Of a stretch of 64,000 bases of DNA, positions 25,463-34,037 are shown piece after piece. How positions within the stretch are numbered: the stretch's first letter is position 1; each line of letters opens with the position of its first letter. The notes below the pieces were generated by a model. That model was not told the origin of the DNA, made no database searches, and saw only the letters and a list, made by a program, of their open reading frames with translations. A program made the position numbers and the translations under genes. Source of the DNA: Planctomycetota bacterium (GTDB lineage Bacteria > Planctomycetota > Phycisphaerae > Phycisphaerales > SM1A02); NCBI GenBank assembly GCA_021414025.1, contig JAIOPG010000002.1, positions 310,001-374,000 of the forward strand, written 5' to 3'.

Positions 25463-26311
25463 ATGAGCTGCCGCATGCTGGATGGAAAGTCGCTCGGCCT
25501 GAAAGTCCGTGAGGATGTGCGCTCCCGCGTCCTCGCTGCGGGACGGCCCGCGCGGCTGGACGCCGTGCTGGCCGGCTGCGATCAGGCCGCGGAGCTTTAC
25601 GCCCAGAGCCAGGCACGCACCTGCGAGGAGGCGGGCATCCACTATGTGCTGCACCGACTGCCTGCGGAGAGCACCTACGACGACATCGCCGGGCGCGTGC
25701 TGCTGCTCAACACCGAGGAGCAGGTGCAGGCGATCATGCTGCATCTGCCGCTGCCGCCCGGCATCGACGTGGAGCGCGTCCAATCCCTGATTGCGCCGGA
25801 GAAGGACGTGGAGGGAGTGAATCCCGCCAACATCGGCAACGTGGTCTATGGCCGGCGCAGCCTGGTGCCTTGCACGGCGCTGGCGGTGCTGGAATTGATC
25901 GAGAGCTCGAAGATCAACCTGCAAGGGGCACTTTGCGTGGTGGTCGGCGCCAGCAACATCGTGGGCAAGCCGGTCGCCGTGCTGCTGATGCGGGCCAATG
26001 CGACCGTGGTGAGCTCGAACAAATTTACGAGCCAACTGCACAACCTCACCCGCGGCGCTGATGTGGTGGTCGCCGCGGCGGGAGTGGCCGGTCTGGTCAA
26101 GGGCGACTGGATCAAGCCCGGCGCTGTGGTCATCGACGTGGGCATTCACCGCGTGAAGGGGCCGGATGGTCGGACGATCACGCTGGGCGATGTCGACCAC
26201 GAAAGTGTCGCGCAGGTCGCGGGTTTCCTCACCCCCGTTCCCGGCGGCGTCGGCCCCATGACGGTGGCCATGCTGCTCCGCAATGTTGCGGACGCCTGCC
26301 TCGACCGCTGA
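25463..26311 (+). CDS. folD: FolD-family methylenetetrahydrofolate dehydrogenase, altered active site
   Basis: One-carbon enzyme of the FolD family (282 residues), cytosolic. The NADP-domain motif VVVGASNIVGKPVAVLL, GDWIKPGAVVIDVGI and the terminal TPVPGGVGPMTVAML are all present. The catalytic cleft is unusual. The Tyr of the Y-x-x-x-K motif is kept (LYAQSQART), but the Lys position (Lys56 in the human enzyme) is Gln. The Gln of QLPLP (human Gln100) is His, and the Asp of KDVDG (human Asp125) is Glu. These residues serve the cyclohydrolase and folate-binding steps in characterised enzymes, so this protein may be a dehydrogenase only, or may have another role. It is convergent with purC, 6 bases apart. 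Confidence 0.88.
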   Translation: MSCRMLDGKSLGLKVREDVRSRVLAAGRPARLDAVLAGCDQAAELYAQSQARTCEEAGIHYVLHRLPAESTYDDIAGRVLLLNTEEQVQAIMLHLPLPPGIDVERVQSLIAPEKDVEGVNPANIGNVVYGRRSLVPCTALAVLELIESSKINLQGALCVVVGASNIVGKPVAVLLMRANATVVSSNKFTSQLHNLTRGADVVVAAAGVAGLVKGDWIKPGAVVIDVGIHRVKGPDGRTITLGDVDHESVAQVAGFLTPVPGGVGPMTVAMLLRNVADACLDR

Positions 26312-26317
26312 ATTCCT

Positions 26318-27307
26318 TCAGGCGCCAAGCATCTTCGCGGCCTGCTGATAGCGGGCGATGGTCTTCTCGACCACATCGTGCGGCAGCTCGGGCCCGGGCG
26401 GCGTGCGGTTCCAGCGGCCAGCGGCCTCCTCGGCGAGCAGCCAGTTGCGAACGAACTGCTTGTCCAGGCTCTCCGGCTCCTTGGTGGTGCCCAAGCTTGA
26501 AGCGATCCAGTAGCGGCTCGAGTCGGGCGTGAGCACTTCGTCGGCGAGCACGAGCTCGTCGGTGGCCTCGCCCTTGGCGTCCAGCGCAAAACCGAATTCG
26601 AACTTCGTGTCCGCCAGAATGAGACCGCGCTCGGCGCAGCGTTCGGCGGCCGCGCGGTAGATGGCCAGGCTCGCCGAGCGGAGCCGTTCCATGACCGCGC
26701 CGCCGACCGTCGCCGCGGCCTGCTCGAAGGTGATGTTCTCGTCGTGGCCGCTCTGGGCCTTGCTCGCCGGCGTGAAGATCGGCTCGGGAAGGCGGCTCCA
26801 CTGGGCCAGCCCCGCCGGCAACGGGACGCCGCAGACCCGGCCATTCCTGAGGTACTCCGCGAAGCCGCTGCCCGCGAGCCAGCCGCGGACCACGCATTCC
26901 ACCGGAACGATGCGGACCTTTCGGCAGATCATGCAGCGGCCGCGCAGCATGTTCCGGTCGACTTCAGAAATCCCCGTAATGGAGGCGGGATCCGTGGTGA
27001 TCACGTGATCGGGGACGATGCCCCAGGCGCGGATGCGGCGGAACCACTCCATGCTGATCTCGGTGAGCAGCTTCCCTTTGCCGGGGATCGCCGTCGGCAG
27101 CACCACGTCAAAGGCGCTGATGCGATCGGTGGCCACCACCAGGATGCGGGGGAGTTCGCCCGCGGCGGCGGGAAGCTCGTAGAGGTCACGCACTTTTCCG
27201 GCGCGGCGGCCGCGCAGCGGAAGTTGGGTCTGTGTCACCGGCGCGTCGGGGTTCCCGGGCGGCGGCGCGGCGTGCTCGCGGCGCGGCGCGGACGATTTCG
27301 CTTCCAT
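26318..27307 (-). CDS. purC: Phosphoribosylaminoimidazole-succinocarboxamide synthase
   Basis: SAICAR synthase of purine synthesis, joining aspartate to CAIR with ATP. The 329-residue protein has the opening motif RAGKVRDLYEL around residue 35, and ATDRISAFDVVLPTAIPGKG. It also has the family signature ECVVRGWLAGSGFAEY, KAQSGHDENITF, and DTKFEFGFALD. The length is nearer the longer purC type than the compact E. coli type (237). The first 30 residues are Pro/Ala/Arg-rich and poorly conserved, so a start a little further in cannot be excluded. TAGCAT ends 6 bases before the ATG chosen. Confidence 0.93.
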   Translation of the reverse strand: MEAKSSAPRREHAAPPPGNPDAPVTQTQLPLRGRRAGKVRDLYELPAAAGELPRILVVATDRISAFDVVLPTAIPGKGKLLTEISMEWFRRIRAWGIVPDHVITTDPASITGISEVDRNMLRGRCMICRKVRIVPVECVVRGWLAGSGFAEYLRNGRVCGVPLPAGLAQWSRLPEPIFTPASKAQSGHDENITFEQAAATVGGAVMERLRSASLAIYRAAAERCAERGLILADTKFEFGFALDAKGEATDELVLADEVLTPDSSRYWIASSLGTTKEPESLDKQFVRNWLLAEEAAGRWNRTPPGPELPHDVVEKTIARYQQAAKMLGA

Positions 27308-27313
27308 CGCCTC

Positions 27314-27319
27314 ATGCTA
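27314..27319 (-). promoter_or_regulatory. Close -10 box of purC
   Basis: Minus-strand TAGCAT ends 6 bases before the purC ATG at 27307, which supports that start codon. Confidence 0.5.
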
Positions 27320-27367
27320 ACGCCTTGCCAAAAGCTCCCGAAACGCCGAGCGCCGCCGATTTCTGGT

Positions 27368-27373
27368 TACACT
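27368..27373 (+). promoter_or_regulatory. Close -10 box of the GH10-like gene
   Basis: TACACT ends 9 bases before the ATG at 27383 and lies divergent from the purC box. Confidence 0.5.
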
Positions 27374-27382
27374 TTCGAGGCG

Positions 27383-28897
27383 ATGCTGCGCTTCGACGTC
27401 CATCATGAATTGAACTCGTCCGACGAGCGGCGCCTGGTCGGCGCGCACCTACTCGGGCGCGACGACCTGCCGGTGGCCGGCGATGTGAAGTGGAAGGGCG
27501 GGGGCGTCCTGTGCGATCCCGCCGAGCCCGTCGCCACGGCGCTCTGTCTGGAAGTGGACGCAGGCGCGATGGGCCGACTCATGCTGCAGACCTGCCTGCT
27601 CAAGCAGCGCGACGAGCCCTATCTGCTCCTGCTGGAACTGGCCCGTCACCGCATCAAGCTCTACATCTCCAAGAGCGAGGAGTGGCAGCTCTTCGACCCG
27701 GAGGTCGCGGGGGAAAGCCTGAAGCGCTGGGAGAAGGCACGCTCGCTCTTCGTGCAGGCCATGAACGAGGCGGACCCCGCCGCCGCGGAGACCTTCGCCA
27801 AGGACTCGCTGATCGTGGCTCTGGACGCCAACGAAAGACTGGCGCTGCTGCACGCGGAGCTGCTGGTGAAACGGCGCTTCGGACAGCGCGCCTCGACCAG
27901 CACCGTGATCGGCGTGCGCGTGGATCCGCGCAGCGACGTCGAGGTCTGCGGGAGCTCGGCCAAGGTGCTCGATGTGCTGCTGGTGCCCACTCCATGGAAA
28001 TTGATCGAGCCGGCGCAGGGAAAGTTCCACTTCGAGGAGATGGACCGCTGGATGGCTTTCGCTTCGCAGACCAAGCGCCCCATCGTGGCGGGACCGCTGC
28101 TCTCCTTCGACGAGCGGAATCTGCCCTCCTGGATGGAGGCCTACCGGAAGGATTTCTCCGCGTGCGTCGACCGCGCCTATGTGTTCATGGAGCAGGTGGT
28201 GCACCGCTACCAGGGCATCGTCACCATGTGGAACTTGGGCAGCGGCCTGCACGCCAACCAGCATTTCAACTTCAACGACGAGCAGATGATGGACCTGACG
28301 CGGCGGGCCAGCGTGGTGGTGCGGCACAGTCGCCACGGTTCGCGCACGCTCATCGAGCTGACCGAGCCCTTCTGCGACCACGTCTCGCGCCGGCCCGGGG
28401 CGATCACTCCATGGCAGTACCTCGAGCGCCTTTCGCAGGAGGGGATCCACTTCGACGCGGTGGGCATCCAGATGTGCTTCGGCGGCGCCGCCGATGGGGC
28501 GCCGATCCGAGACTTGATGCAGGTCTCCGCCACGCTCGATCGCTTCCTCACCTTCGACTGCAAGGTCATGGTCAGCGCCTTCGGCGTGCCGAGCCGTCCC
28601 ACCGATCCCAAGGCGGGGTGGTGGCGCAATCCCTGGAGCGAGCAGGTGCAGTCGGTGTGGGCCAGCCGCTTCGTCACCATCGCGCTGTCAAAGCCCTTCA
28701 TCGAGACCGTGGTGTGGGAGCGACTGATCGACCACAAGAACGACGCGACCGGGCTGCTCTCGGAAAATGGCAAACCCAAGAGCGTCTTTGCCAAGCTGCT
28801 CGCCATCCGCAAGCGGTTGCGCAAGCCTCTGGCCAAGCAGCCCTCGACCGACGAGACCGCCGATGAGACGCGCTCCGGGGAGACCGCGGTCGAATGA
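27383..28897 (+). CDS. GH10-fold protein lacking the catalytic glutamates
   Basis: A 504-residue protein. Residues from about 190 follow the glycoside hydrolase family 10 (xylanase) barrel: PTPWKLIEPAQGKFHFEEMDRWMAFA, PLLSFDERNLPSWM and HRYQGIVTMWN match the start, the LVWH region and the acid/base strand of GH10. However, the usual WDVVNEA reads WNLGSGL, and the nucleophile strand ITELD reads MVSAFG, so both catalytic Glu residues appear absent. The N-terminal 190 residues are not familiar to me; no signal peptide is seen. It is probably non-catalytic or catalyses something else. ATG 27383 was chosen from the TACACT box and the domain start; the frame is open far upstream over purC. Confidence 0.65.
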   Translation: MLRFDVHHELNSSDERRLVGAHLLGRDDLPVAGDVKWKGGGVLCDPAEPVATALCLEVDAGAMGRLMLQTCLLKQRDEPYLLLLELARHRIKLYISKSEEWQLFDPEVAGESLKRWEKARSLFVQAMNEADPAAAETFAKDSLIVALDANERLALLHAELLVKRRFGQRASTSTVIGVRVDPRSDVEVCGSSAKVLDVLLVPTPWKLIEPAQGKFHFEEMDRWMAFASQTKRPIVAGPLLSFDERNLPSWMEAYRKDFSACVDRAYVFMEQVVHRYQGIVTMWNLGSGLHANQHFNFNDEQMMDLTRRASVVVRHSRHGSRTLIELTEPFCDHVSRRPGAITPWQYLERLSQEGIHFDAVGIQMCFGGAADGAPIRDLMQVSATLDRFLTFDCKVMVSAFGVPSRPTDPKAGWWRNPWSEQVQSVWASRFVTIALSKPFIETVVWERLIDHKNDATGLLSENGKPKSVFAKLLAIRKRLRKPLAKQPSTDETADETRSGETAVE

Positions 28898-29232
28898 CAT
28901 TGGATCGATCGCCGGCCCAGGGATTGGCGCTGCTGTCGCTCTGCGCGGCGATGGCGGTGGCGGGTTTCCGGCTGCGTGAGACGCAGATGAAGACGCCGAT
29001 GGAGGGGCCGCTCCATACGACGCTGCCTCAGTGGCGCGTCGATCTCGACCGGGCCGGACCGGATGAACTTGCGGCTCTGCCCGGCATCGGGCCTTCGCTC
29101 GCAGGAACCATCGTCGCCGATCGCGAGGCCCGCGGTCCCTTCCGGACACTCGAGGGACTGGACCGGGTCCGCGGAGTCGGGCCCTCGATCCTCGAGCAGA
29201 TCCGGCCCTTCGTGCTTCAACCGCCGCGCTGA
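28894..29232 (+). CDS. ComEA-like helix-hairpin-helix protein
   Basis: A 112-residue protein with one N-terminal hydrophobic segment (GLALLSLCAAMAVAGF) and a C-terminal double helix-hairpin-helix. The HhH repeats are ELAALPGIGPSLAGTIVADRE and GLDRVRGVGPSILEQI, with the characteristic PGIG/RGVG hairpins of ComEA, a membrane-tethered DNA-binding receptor in transformation. It overlaps the GH10-like stop as ATGA, so it shares that transcript. Together with dprA it hints at DNA uptake. Short HhH proteins also occur in other DNA-binding roles. Confidence 0.75.
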   Translation: MTLDRSPAQGLALLSLCAAMAVAGFRLRETQMKTPMEGPLHTTLPQWRVDLDRAGPDELAALPGIGPSLAGTIVADREARGPFRTLEGLDRVRGVGPSILEQIRPFVLQPPR

Positions 29233-29277
29233 GCTACTGTATTCGGCGAACCGGGCGAGTTCGCGCCGGTTCCGGCT

Positions 29278-32200
29278 ATGCAGTGGCGCGACGACATCTC
29301 CGCCTCCCCAGCGCTCTCGGCGCTCGAGGAGAAGGTACGCGCCGGGGGACACGCAAGCGTCCGCGGCGCCACAGGATCGAGCACTTCCATCATCACCCAG
29401 GCGCTGGCGGCCCGCACCGGTCGCGTCACGCTGTTGGCGACGGCACATCTGGACGAGGCCGACGAGGCCCTTTCCGAGTGGCAGGATCTGGGCTGCAACG
29501 CGATGCGATTTCCGGCACTGGAGGCCTCGGCGGGAGAGAGCCTGTTGGCGGCCGAGGCCTTCCTCGAGCGACTCAAGGTGGCCGACGCGATTGAGCGCGG
29601 CGCCGTGGCCCTGGTCGTCGCGCCGATTGCCGCCCTGATGCAGCGCGTTCCCCGCGCTGACAAGCGGCCCGGGCTCTACCGCACGCTGCGCGCCGGCCAG
29701 CGCCTGCCGCCCGCGGAGCTCGCGGCTTGGCTTGCCTCGCGCGGCTACCAGCGCATGGAGGCGGTGGAGAATCCCGGCGAGTTTTCCCAGCGCGGCGGAG
29801 TCTTCGACCTTTATCCCGCCGCGGCGGGCGGGCCGGTGCGCCTGGATTTCTTTGGCGATGACATCGAGCAGATGCATGAGATGGACGCGGCGACCCAGGC
29901 CAACGACCGGCGCATCGAGTCGGTCGACATTCTCAGCGCCGAGGAGAAGCAGCTCGCCCCCAACGACGAGGATGCCTCGTTCGCGGATCTGCTGCCGCGC
30001 GACGCGATCTTCATCTTCGCCGAGCTGGGCGAGGTCATGGAGCAGTCGCGCGGCTACTGGGAGCGCCTGGACGACTCGACCGGTGTGATCGCGCCCAACG
30101 AAACCGTGAAAGGGCTGATGGAGCGGGCCGCTGTCACGCTGGCCTTCAACCAATTCTCGCAGACCAACGAGCCAGCCTCGCTGGAGGTGCCGGTGACTTC
30201 CTTGAGCCTGAGCGAGAGCGACATGGCGAAGGCCTTTCAGTCGTTGGCGGAATTCGCCCGCGATTCGGAGGTGATCGTCTTCTGCTCCACGGATGGTGAC
30301 CTGCTGCGCACCCGGGAGCTGGTGCAGCGCCACGCCGCCGGCGCCGGCGTGCAGGTGGTCCGCCAGCATCTGCATCGGGGATTCCGCTGGGAGCGACCCG
30401 GGAACAAGCCGCTGATGCTCGTGCCCGAGCACGAATTGCTGGGGCGCTTCGGCGTGCGCCGCCGCGCGGGCGCGGTCGCGGCGGGCCCGCGCGCCCGCGA
30501 CCTCTTCCTGCACTTCGAGAAGGGGGACTACGTCACGCACCGCGATCACGGTGTCGCGCAATACCAGGGGTTGGTGACCCGTGCCTCGCTGGAGCGCGGC
30601 GGCGATGATTCAAATCGCGGCGGCGGCACCGAGGCTTCGGTCCATCCCGAGATGGAGTATCTCACGTTGCAGTTCGAGGGGGGGACCCGGCTCCACGTGC
30701 CGGCGCTGCGCGTCGATCTGGTGCAGAAGTACGTGGGAGCGGGGGCGTCGCGGCCGGCGCTGAGCCAGGTGGGCGGCAAGCGATGGAAGGCGCAGAAGGA
30801 GCGCGTCTCTGAGGCGGTGCGCGACCTCGCCGCCGAGATGCTGCGGGTGCAGGCGGTCCGCTCCGCCACACACGGCATCGCCTTTCCCGCGGACACGCCC
30901 TGGCAGGGAGAGTTCGAAGGGGCCTTCCAGTGGGAGGAGACCCCGGACCAGATCAACGCGATCGCCGCGACCAAGCGCGACATGCAATCCTCCAAGCCGA
31001 TGGACCGGCTGATCTGCGGCGATGTGGGTTTCGGCAAGACCGAGGTGGCGATCCGCGCCGCCTTCAAGTGCGTCGAGAGCGGCCGGCAGGTGGCGGTGCT
31101 GGTGCCGACCACGCTGCTGGCGGAGCAGCACGAGAAGACCTTCCGTGACCGCTTCCGCTCCTATCCCTTTCGCATTGAGAGCCTGAGCCGCTTCAAGACG
31201 GACGCCGAGCAGAGCGCCATCCTGAAGGAGCTCGAGGCGGGGCGGCTCGACCTGATCATTGGAACGCACCGGCTGCTTTCCAAGGACATCCGCTTCGCCA
31301 ATCTGGGCCTGGTGGTGGTCGACGAGGAGCAGCGCTTCGGCGTGGAGCACAAGCAAAAACTGCTTTCCTTCCGGGCCACCGCCGATGTGCTCACCCTCAG
31401 CGCCACGCCGATTCCGCGGACCCTGCACATGTCGCTGCTGGGCCTGCGCGACATCTCCAGCCTGACCACGCCGCCGGCGGACCGCCGCGCCATCGTGACC
31501 GAGGTCATGCCCTATTCGTCGAAGCGCCTGCAGCAGGCGATCCGCCGCGAGCTGGCCCGCGAGGGGCAGACCTACTACGTGCACAACCGGATCCGCGGCC
31601 TCGACCGCGCCGCCGAGCGCATTCAGGAGCTGGTGCCCGAGGCCCGCATCGAGGTCGGCCACGGGCAGATGCCCTCGGAGCAGCTCGAACAGGTGATGCT
31701 GCGCTTCATGCGCCACGAGTGCGACGTGCTGGTGAGCACCTCGATCATCGAGAGCGGCATCGACAATCCGCGGGCCAACACCATGTTCATCGACCTGGCG
31801 GATCTGCACGGCCTCTCCGACCTGCATCAGCTGCGCGGCCGCGTGGGCCGCTCCAACCACCGCGCCTACTGCTACCTCTTTCTGCCGGAGAACCGGCCGG
31901 TCACCGACGACGCGCGGCGGCGCCTGCGCGCCATCGAGGACTACAGCATGCTCGGCGCCGGGTTCCGCATCGCCATGCGCGACCTGGAGATCCGCGGCGC
32001 GGGCAACCTGCTCGGGGCCCAGCAGAGCGGACACATCGCCGCGGTGGGCTACGAGATGTACTGCCAGCTTCTGGAGGAAGCGGTGGATGGGCTGACGTCG
32101 CGCAAGAAGGTGCGCTCGGCGGACCACGTCCTGGAGATCGGGCTCGCCGGGGCGATTCCGCGCGGCTTCATTCCCAGCGAACGCCGGCGGCTGGAGGCCT

Positions 32201-32586
32201 ACCGCCGCGTCTCCAGCGCTGACACGATGGAGGCCTTGTTGCAGACCGCCGCCGACATCGAGAGCGCCTACGGGAAGATGCCGGCGCCGATGCGCATGCT
32301 GCTGGATCTGGCGGAATTGCGGGTGCTGCTGGCGGCCTGCGGTGTGCGCTCGCTGGTGCGGCGCGATCAGGACTACATCTTTCAATCCAAGATGCCGCCG
32401 TTGCTGCAGCGATCCTTCGCGCGCTCGGAGGCCACCGTCCGGGTTGTCGGCAAGCCGGACGAGGCCGGGGTGATCGACGTCTACGTGCGGCCGGAAAAGC
32501 ATCTTGCGGATCCGAACCGCATGCTCAAATTTCTCCGCGCACAATTGGGTAAGGTCGCGCCGTCGCCGCTGGTCGCCGAAAAATAA
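29278..32586 (+). CDS. mfd: Transcription-repair coupling factor
   Basis: Mfd removes RNA polymerase stalled at DNA lesions and recruits UvrA. At 1102 residues it is near full length. The N-terminal UvrB-like module is degenerate, as expected (VRGATGSSTSI at the former P-loop). A CarD-like RNA polymerase-interacting domain begins around FEKGDYVTHRDHGVAQYQGL (about 415). The translocase has Walker A GDVGFGKTEVA, Walker B VVDEEQRFGVEHK, SATPIPRT, and motif VI LRGRVGRSNHRAYCYL. The C-terminal TRCF domain is present. TACTGT at 29234 could be its -10 box, giving a leader of roughly 30 bases. Confidence 0.95.
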   Translation: MQWRDDISASPALSALEEKVRAGGHASVRGATGSSTSIITQALAARTGRVTLLATAHLDEADEALSEWQDLGCNAMRFPALEASAGESLLAAEAFLERLKVADAIERGAVALVVAPIAALMQRVPRADKRPGLYRTLRAGQRLPPAELAAWLASRGYQRMEAVENPGEFSQRGGVFDLYPAAAGGPVRLDFFGDDIEQMHEMDAATQANDRRIESVDILSAEEKQLAPNDEDASFADLLPRDAIFIFAELGEVMEQSRGYWERLDDSTGVIAPNETVKGLMERAAVTLAFNQFSQTNEPASLEVPVTSLSLSESDMAKAFQSLAEFARDSEVIVFCSTDGDLLRTRELVQRHAAGAGVQVVRQHLHRGFRWERPGNKPLMLVPEHELLGRFGVRRRAGAVAAGPRARDLFLHFEKGDYVTHRDHGVAQYQGLVTRASLERGGDDSNRGGGTEASVHPEMEYLTLQFEGGTRLHVPALRVDLVQKYVGAGASRPALSQVGGKRWKAQKERVSEAVRDLAAEMLRVQAVRSATHGIAFPADTPWQGEFEGAFQWEETPDQINAIAATKRDMQSSKPMDRLICGDVGFGKTEVAIRAAFKCVESGRQVAVLVPTTLLAEQHEKTFRDRFRSYPFRIESLSRFKTDAEQSAILKELEAGRLDLIIGTHRLLSKDIRFANLGLVVVDEEQRFGVEHKQKLLSFRATADVLTLSATPIPRTLHMSLLGLRDISSLTTPPADRRAIVTEVMPYSSKRLQQAIRRELAREGQTYYVHNRIRGLDRAAERIQELVPEARIEVGHGQMPSEQLEQVMLRFMRHECDVLVSTSIIESGIDNPRANTMFIDLADLHGLSDLHQLRGRVGRSNHRAYCYLFLPENRPVTDDARRRLRAIEDYSMLGAGFRIAMRDLEIRGAGNLLGAQQSGHIAAVGYEMYCQLLEEAVDGLTSRKKVRSADHVLEIGLAGAIPRGFIPSERRRLEAYRRVSSADTMEALLQTAADIESAYGKMPAPMRMLLDLAELRVLLAACGVRSLVRRDQDYIFQSKMPPLLQRSFARSEATVRVVGKPDEAGVIDVYVRPEKHLADPNRMLKFLRAQLGKVAPSPLVAEK

Positions 32587-32607
32587 AATCGCCGCTCAAG
32601 AGCGGCG
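32579..32607 (-). terminator. Rho-independent terminator for the rplI-side transcript
   Basis: On the minus strand the hairpin AGCGGCG/CGCCGCT with a 4-base loop is followed by ATTTTATTTT. It lies just after the minus-strand gene ending at 32652 and just past the mfd stop. A look-alike palindrome is at 24316. Confidence 0.65.
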
Positions 32608-32651
32608 GGTCAGTCCAACATTGTCATGGCTCGAGGGCGCCGTCGCGGCGA

Positions 32652-33092
32652 CTAGCGCTCGCCGCGCTCGACGAAATGAATCTGCAGGTAGCGGGCCACG
32701 TAGTCCAGGATGCTCGAGGCCTCGGGGATCTCCGGGTTGCCCGTCGCGCCCATGGGCTCGAAGCGCATGCCGCGGAAGCGATCCACGGCGTCATGCGTGC
32801 TCAGGCCATGCTGCAGGGCCAGGCTGAAGGCGCGGCAAAAACCCTGGATCAGGCCCGAGAGCGTCGAGCCTTCCTTGCTCATCTTGATGAAGATCTCGCC
32901 GGGCCGACCATCCTGGAAGAGGCCGACGGTGAGGTAGCCCTCGTGCCCGGCAATGCAGAACTTGTGGGTCTGGCTGCGGCGGGTTTCGGGCAGGATTTCG
33001 CGGCGGGTTGTGAGTAGCGTCATGGAGGGATCCTCGACGGAGACATCCATCGGTTCGATGACCGGATCCACTGGACTTTCTGAGCCTGTCAT
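32652..33092 (-). CDS. Stand-alone domain like the C-terminal part of NrdJ ribonucleotide reductase
   Basis: A 146-residue protein that corresponds closely to one region of adenosylcobalamin-dependent ribonucleotide reductase (NrdJ), without the catalytic barrel. The matching run is THKFCIAGHEGYLTVGL, then GRPGEIFIKMSKEGSTLSGL, FSLALQHGL, RFEPMGATGNPEI and SSILDYVARYLQ, in the order seen near the NrdJ C-terminus. Catalytic cysteines of the reductase are not here. Function is unknown; a regulatory or accessory role is a guess. ATG 33023 is an alternative start. It follows rplI by 20 bases and is last in that transcript. Confidence 0.65.
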   Translation of the reverse strand: MTGSESPVDPVIEPMDVSVEDPSMTLLTTRREILPETRRSQTHKFCIAGHEGYLTVGLFQDGRPGEIFIKMSKEGSTLSGLIQGFCRAFSLALQHGLSTHDAVDRFRGMRFEPMGATGNPEIPEASSILDYVARYLQIHFVERGER

Positions 33093-33112
33093 TTCGAAGC
33101 CGTCGCCCGGTC

Positions 33113-33868
33113 TCAGTCCTTGTCCTTCTTGGGCTTCTTGCCCTTGTCGGACTTGCCGTGCTTCTCGGAGGCGTCGGCTTTCTCGGCCTTCTCCGACTTC
33201 TCGCCCTTGCCGGCCTTGGCGGACTTCGAGTCTCCCTCGTCGTCGCCCTTGTCGGCGGACTTCTTGCCTTTCTTGCCCTTCTTGCCCTTGGCTTCGCCGT
33301 CGGCGGCCTCGTCCTCGCCGGCGTCCTCGGACTCCTGGGTTTCCTCGGCCGGCTCCTCAGTCTCGACGGCTCGCTCGGCGTCCACGGACTGCTGGAAGAG
33401 CTCAAGCGTGCGGTCGGGCAGCACTTCCACGTTGATCTCGGTGCGGAGCTCGCGGTCGAAGACGATGGCGCAGGTGTAGGTGCCGATGCGGCGGACCGTG
33501 TTGGCCAGGCGGACGGCGCGGATTTCCACATCGAACTTGTCGATGGCCAGCTGGTCGGCGATATCGCGGTGGGTGACGGCGCCGTAGAGCACGCCTTGGT
33601 CGTTTACGCTGCGGATGAGCTTGATGGTGACGCCGGCCAGACGCTCGATGAGCTTGGCGCGGGCTTCCTGGCGCTTCTGCATTTCGGCGGCGGCCTTGGC
33701 GCGGGCCTCCTTGAGGGCCTCGATCTTCTCAGCGGTGGGATACTCGGCGAGCCCGTGCGGCAGGAGATAATTGCGGGCGTGGCCCGGCTTCACCTTGACG
33801 ACATCGCCCACCAGTCCGAGGCTCTCGACGGTCTTGTTCAGAAGCAGTTCAACGTTGCGCTTTGCCAT
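33113..33868 (-). CDS. rplI: 50S ribosomal protein L9 with long charged tail
   Basis: Ribosomal protein L9. The N-terminal domain starts MAKRNVELLLNKTVESLGLVGDVVKVKPGHARNYLLPHGLA, with the signature GHARNYLLP. A connecting helix and the C-terminal domain (QGVLYGAVTHRDIADQL) end around residue 160. Beyond that, about 90 residues of Glu/Asp-rich and then Lys/Gly/Ser-rich low-complexity sequence are added (for example GKKGKKGKKSADKGDDEGD), so the protein is 251 residues against about 150 usual. The start at 33868 fits the family and a purine-rich GGGGAAGGA upstream. ssb lies upstream, with a terminator between. Confidence 0.95.
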   Translation of the reverse strand: MAKRNVELLLNKTVESLGLVGDVVKVKPGHARNYLLPHGLAEYPTAEKIEALKEARAKAAAEMQKRQEARAKLIERLAGVTIKLIRSVNDQGVLYGAVTHRDIADQLAIDKFDVEIRAVRLANTVRRIGTYTCAIVFDRELRTEINVEVLPDRTLELFQQSVDAERAVETEEPAEETQESEDAGEDEAADGEAKGKKGKKGKKSADKGDDEGDSKSAKAGKGEKSEKAEKADASEKHGKSDKGKKPKKDKD

Positions 33869-33967
33869 GATGCTGTCCTTCCCCTTTGGGGAGTGAGGGT
33901 GGTCGCCGGCACCCAACGTGTGCCTGCTTCCGCGCGGAAGCCAGGCGGCGACGAGCTCCGGAGTATG

Positions 33968-33998
33968 GCAAAAACCCCCCTGGGTCACAAGGGGGTTG
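33968..33998 (-). terminator. Rho-independent terminator between ssb and rplI
   Basis: Minus-strand stem AACCCCC/GGGGGTT followed by TTTTT. It should end ssb transcripts before rplI, so rplI probably has its own promoter or relies on read-through. Confidence 0.65.
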
Positions 33999-34037
33999 GA
34001 AATCCAACTTCAAGATTTTTCCGCTTCGAACCGGGGT

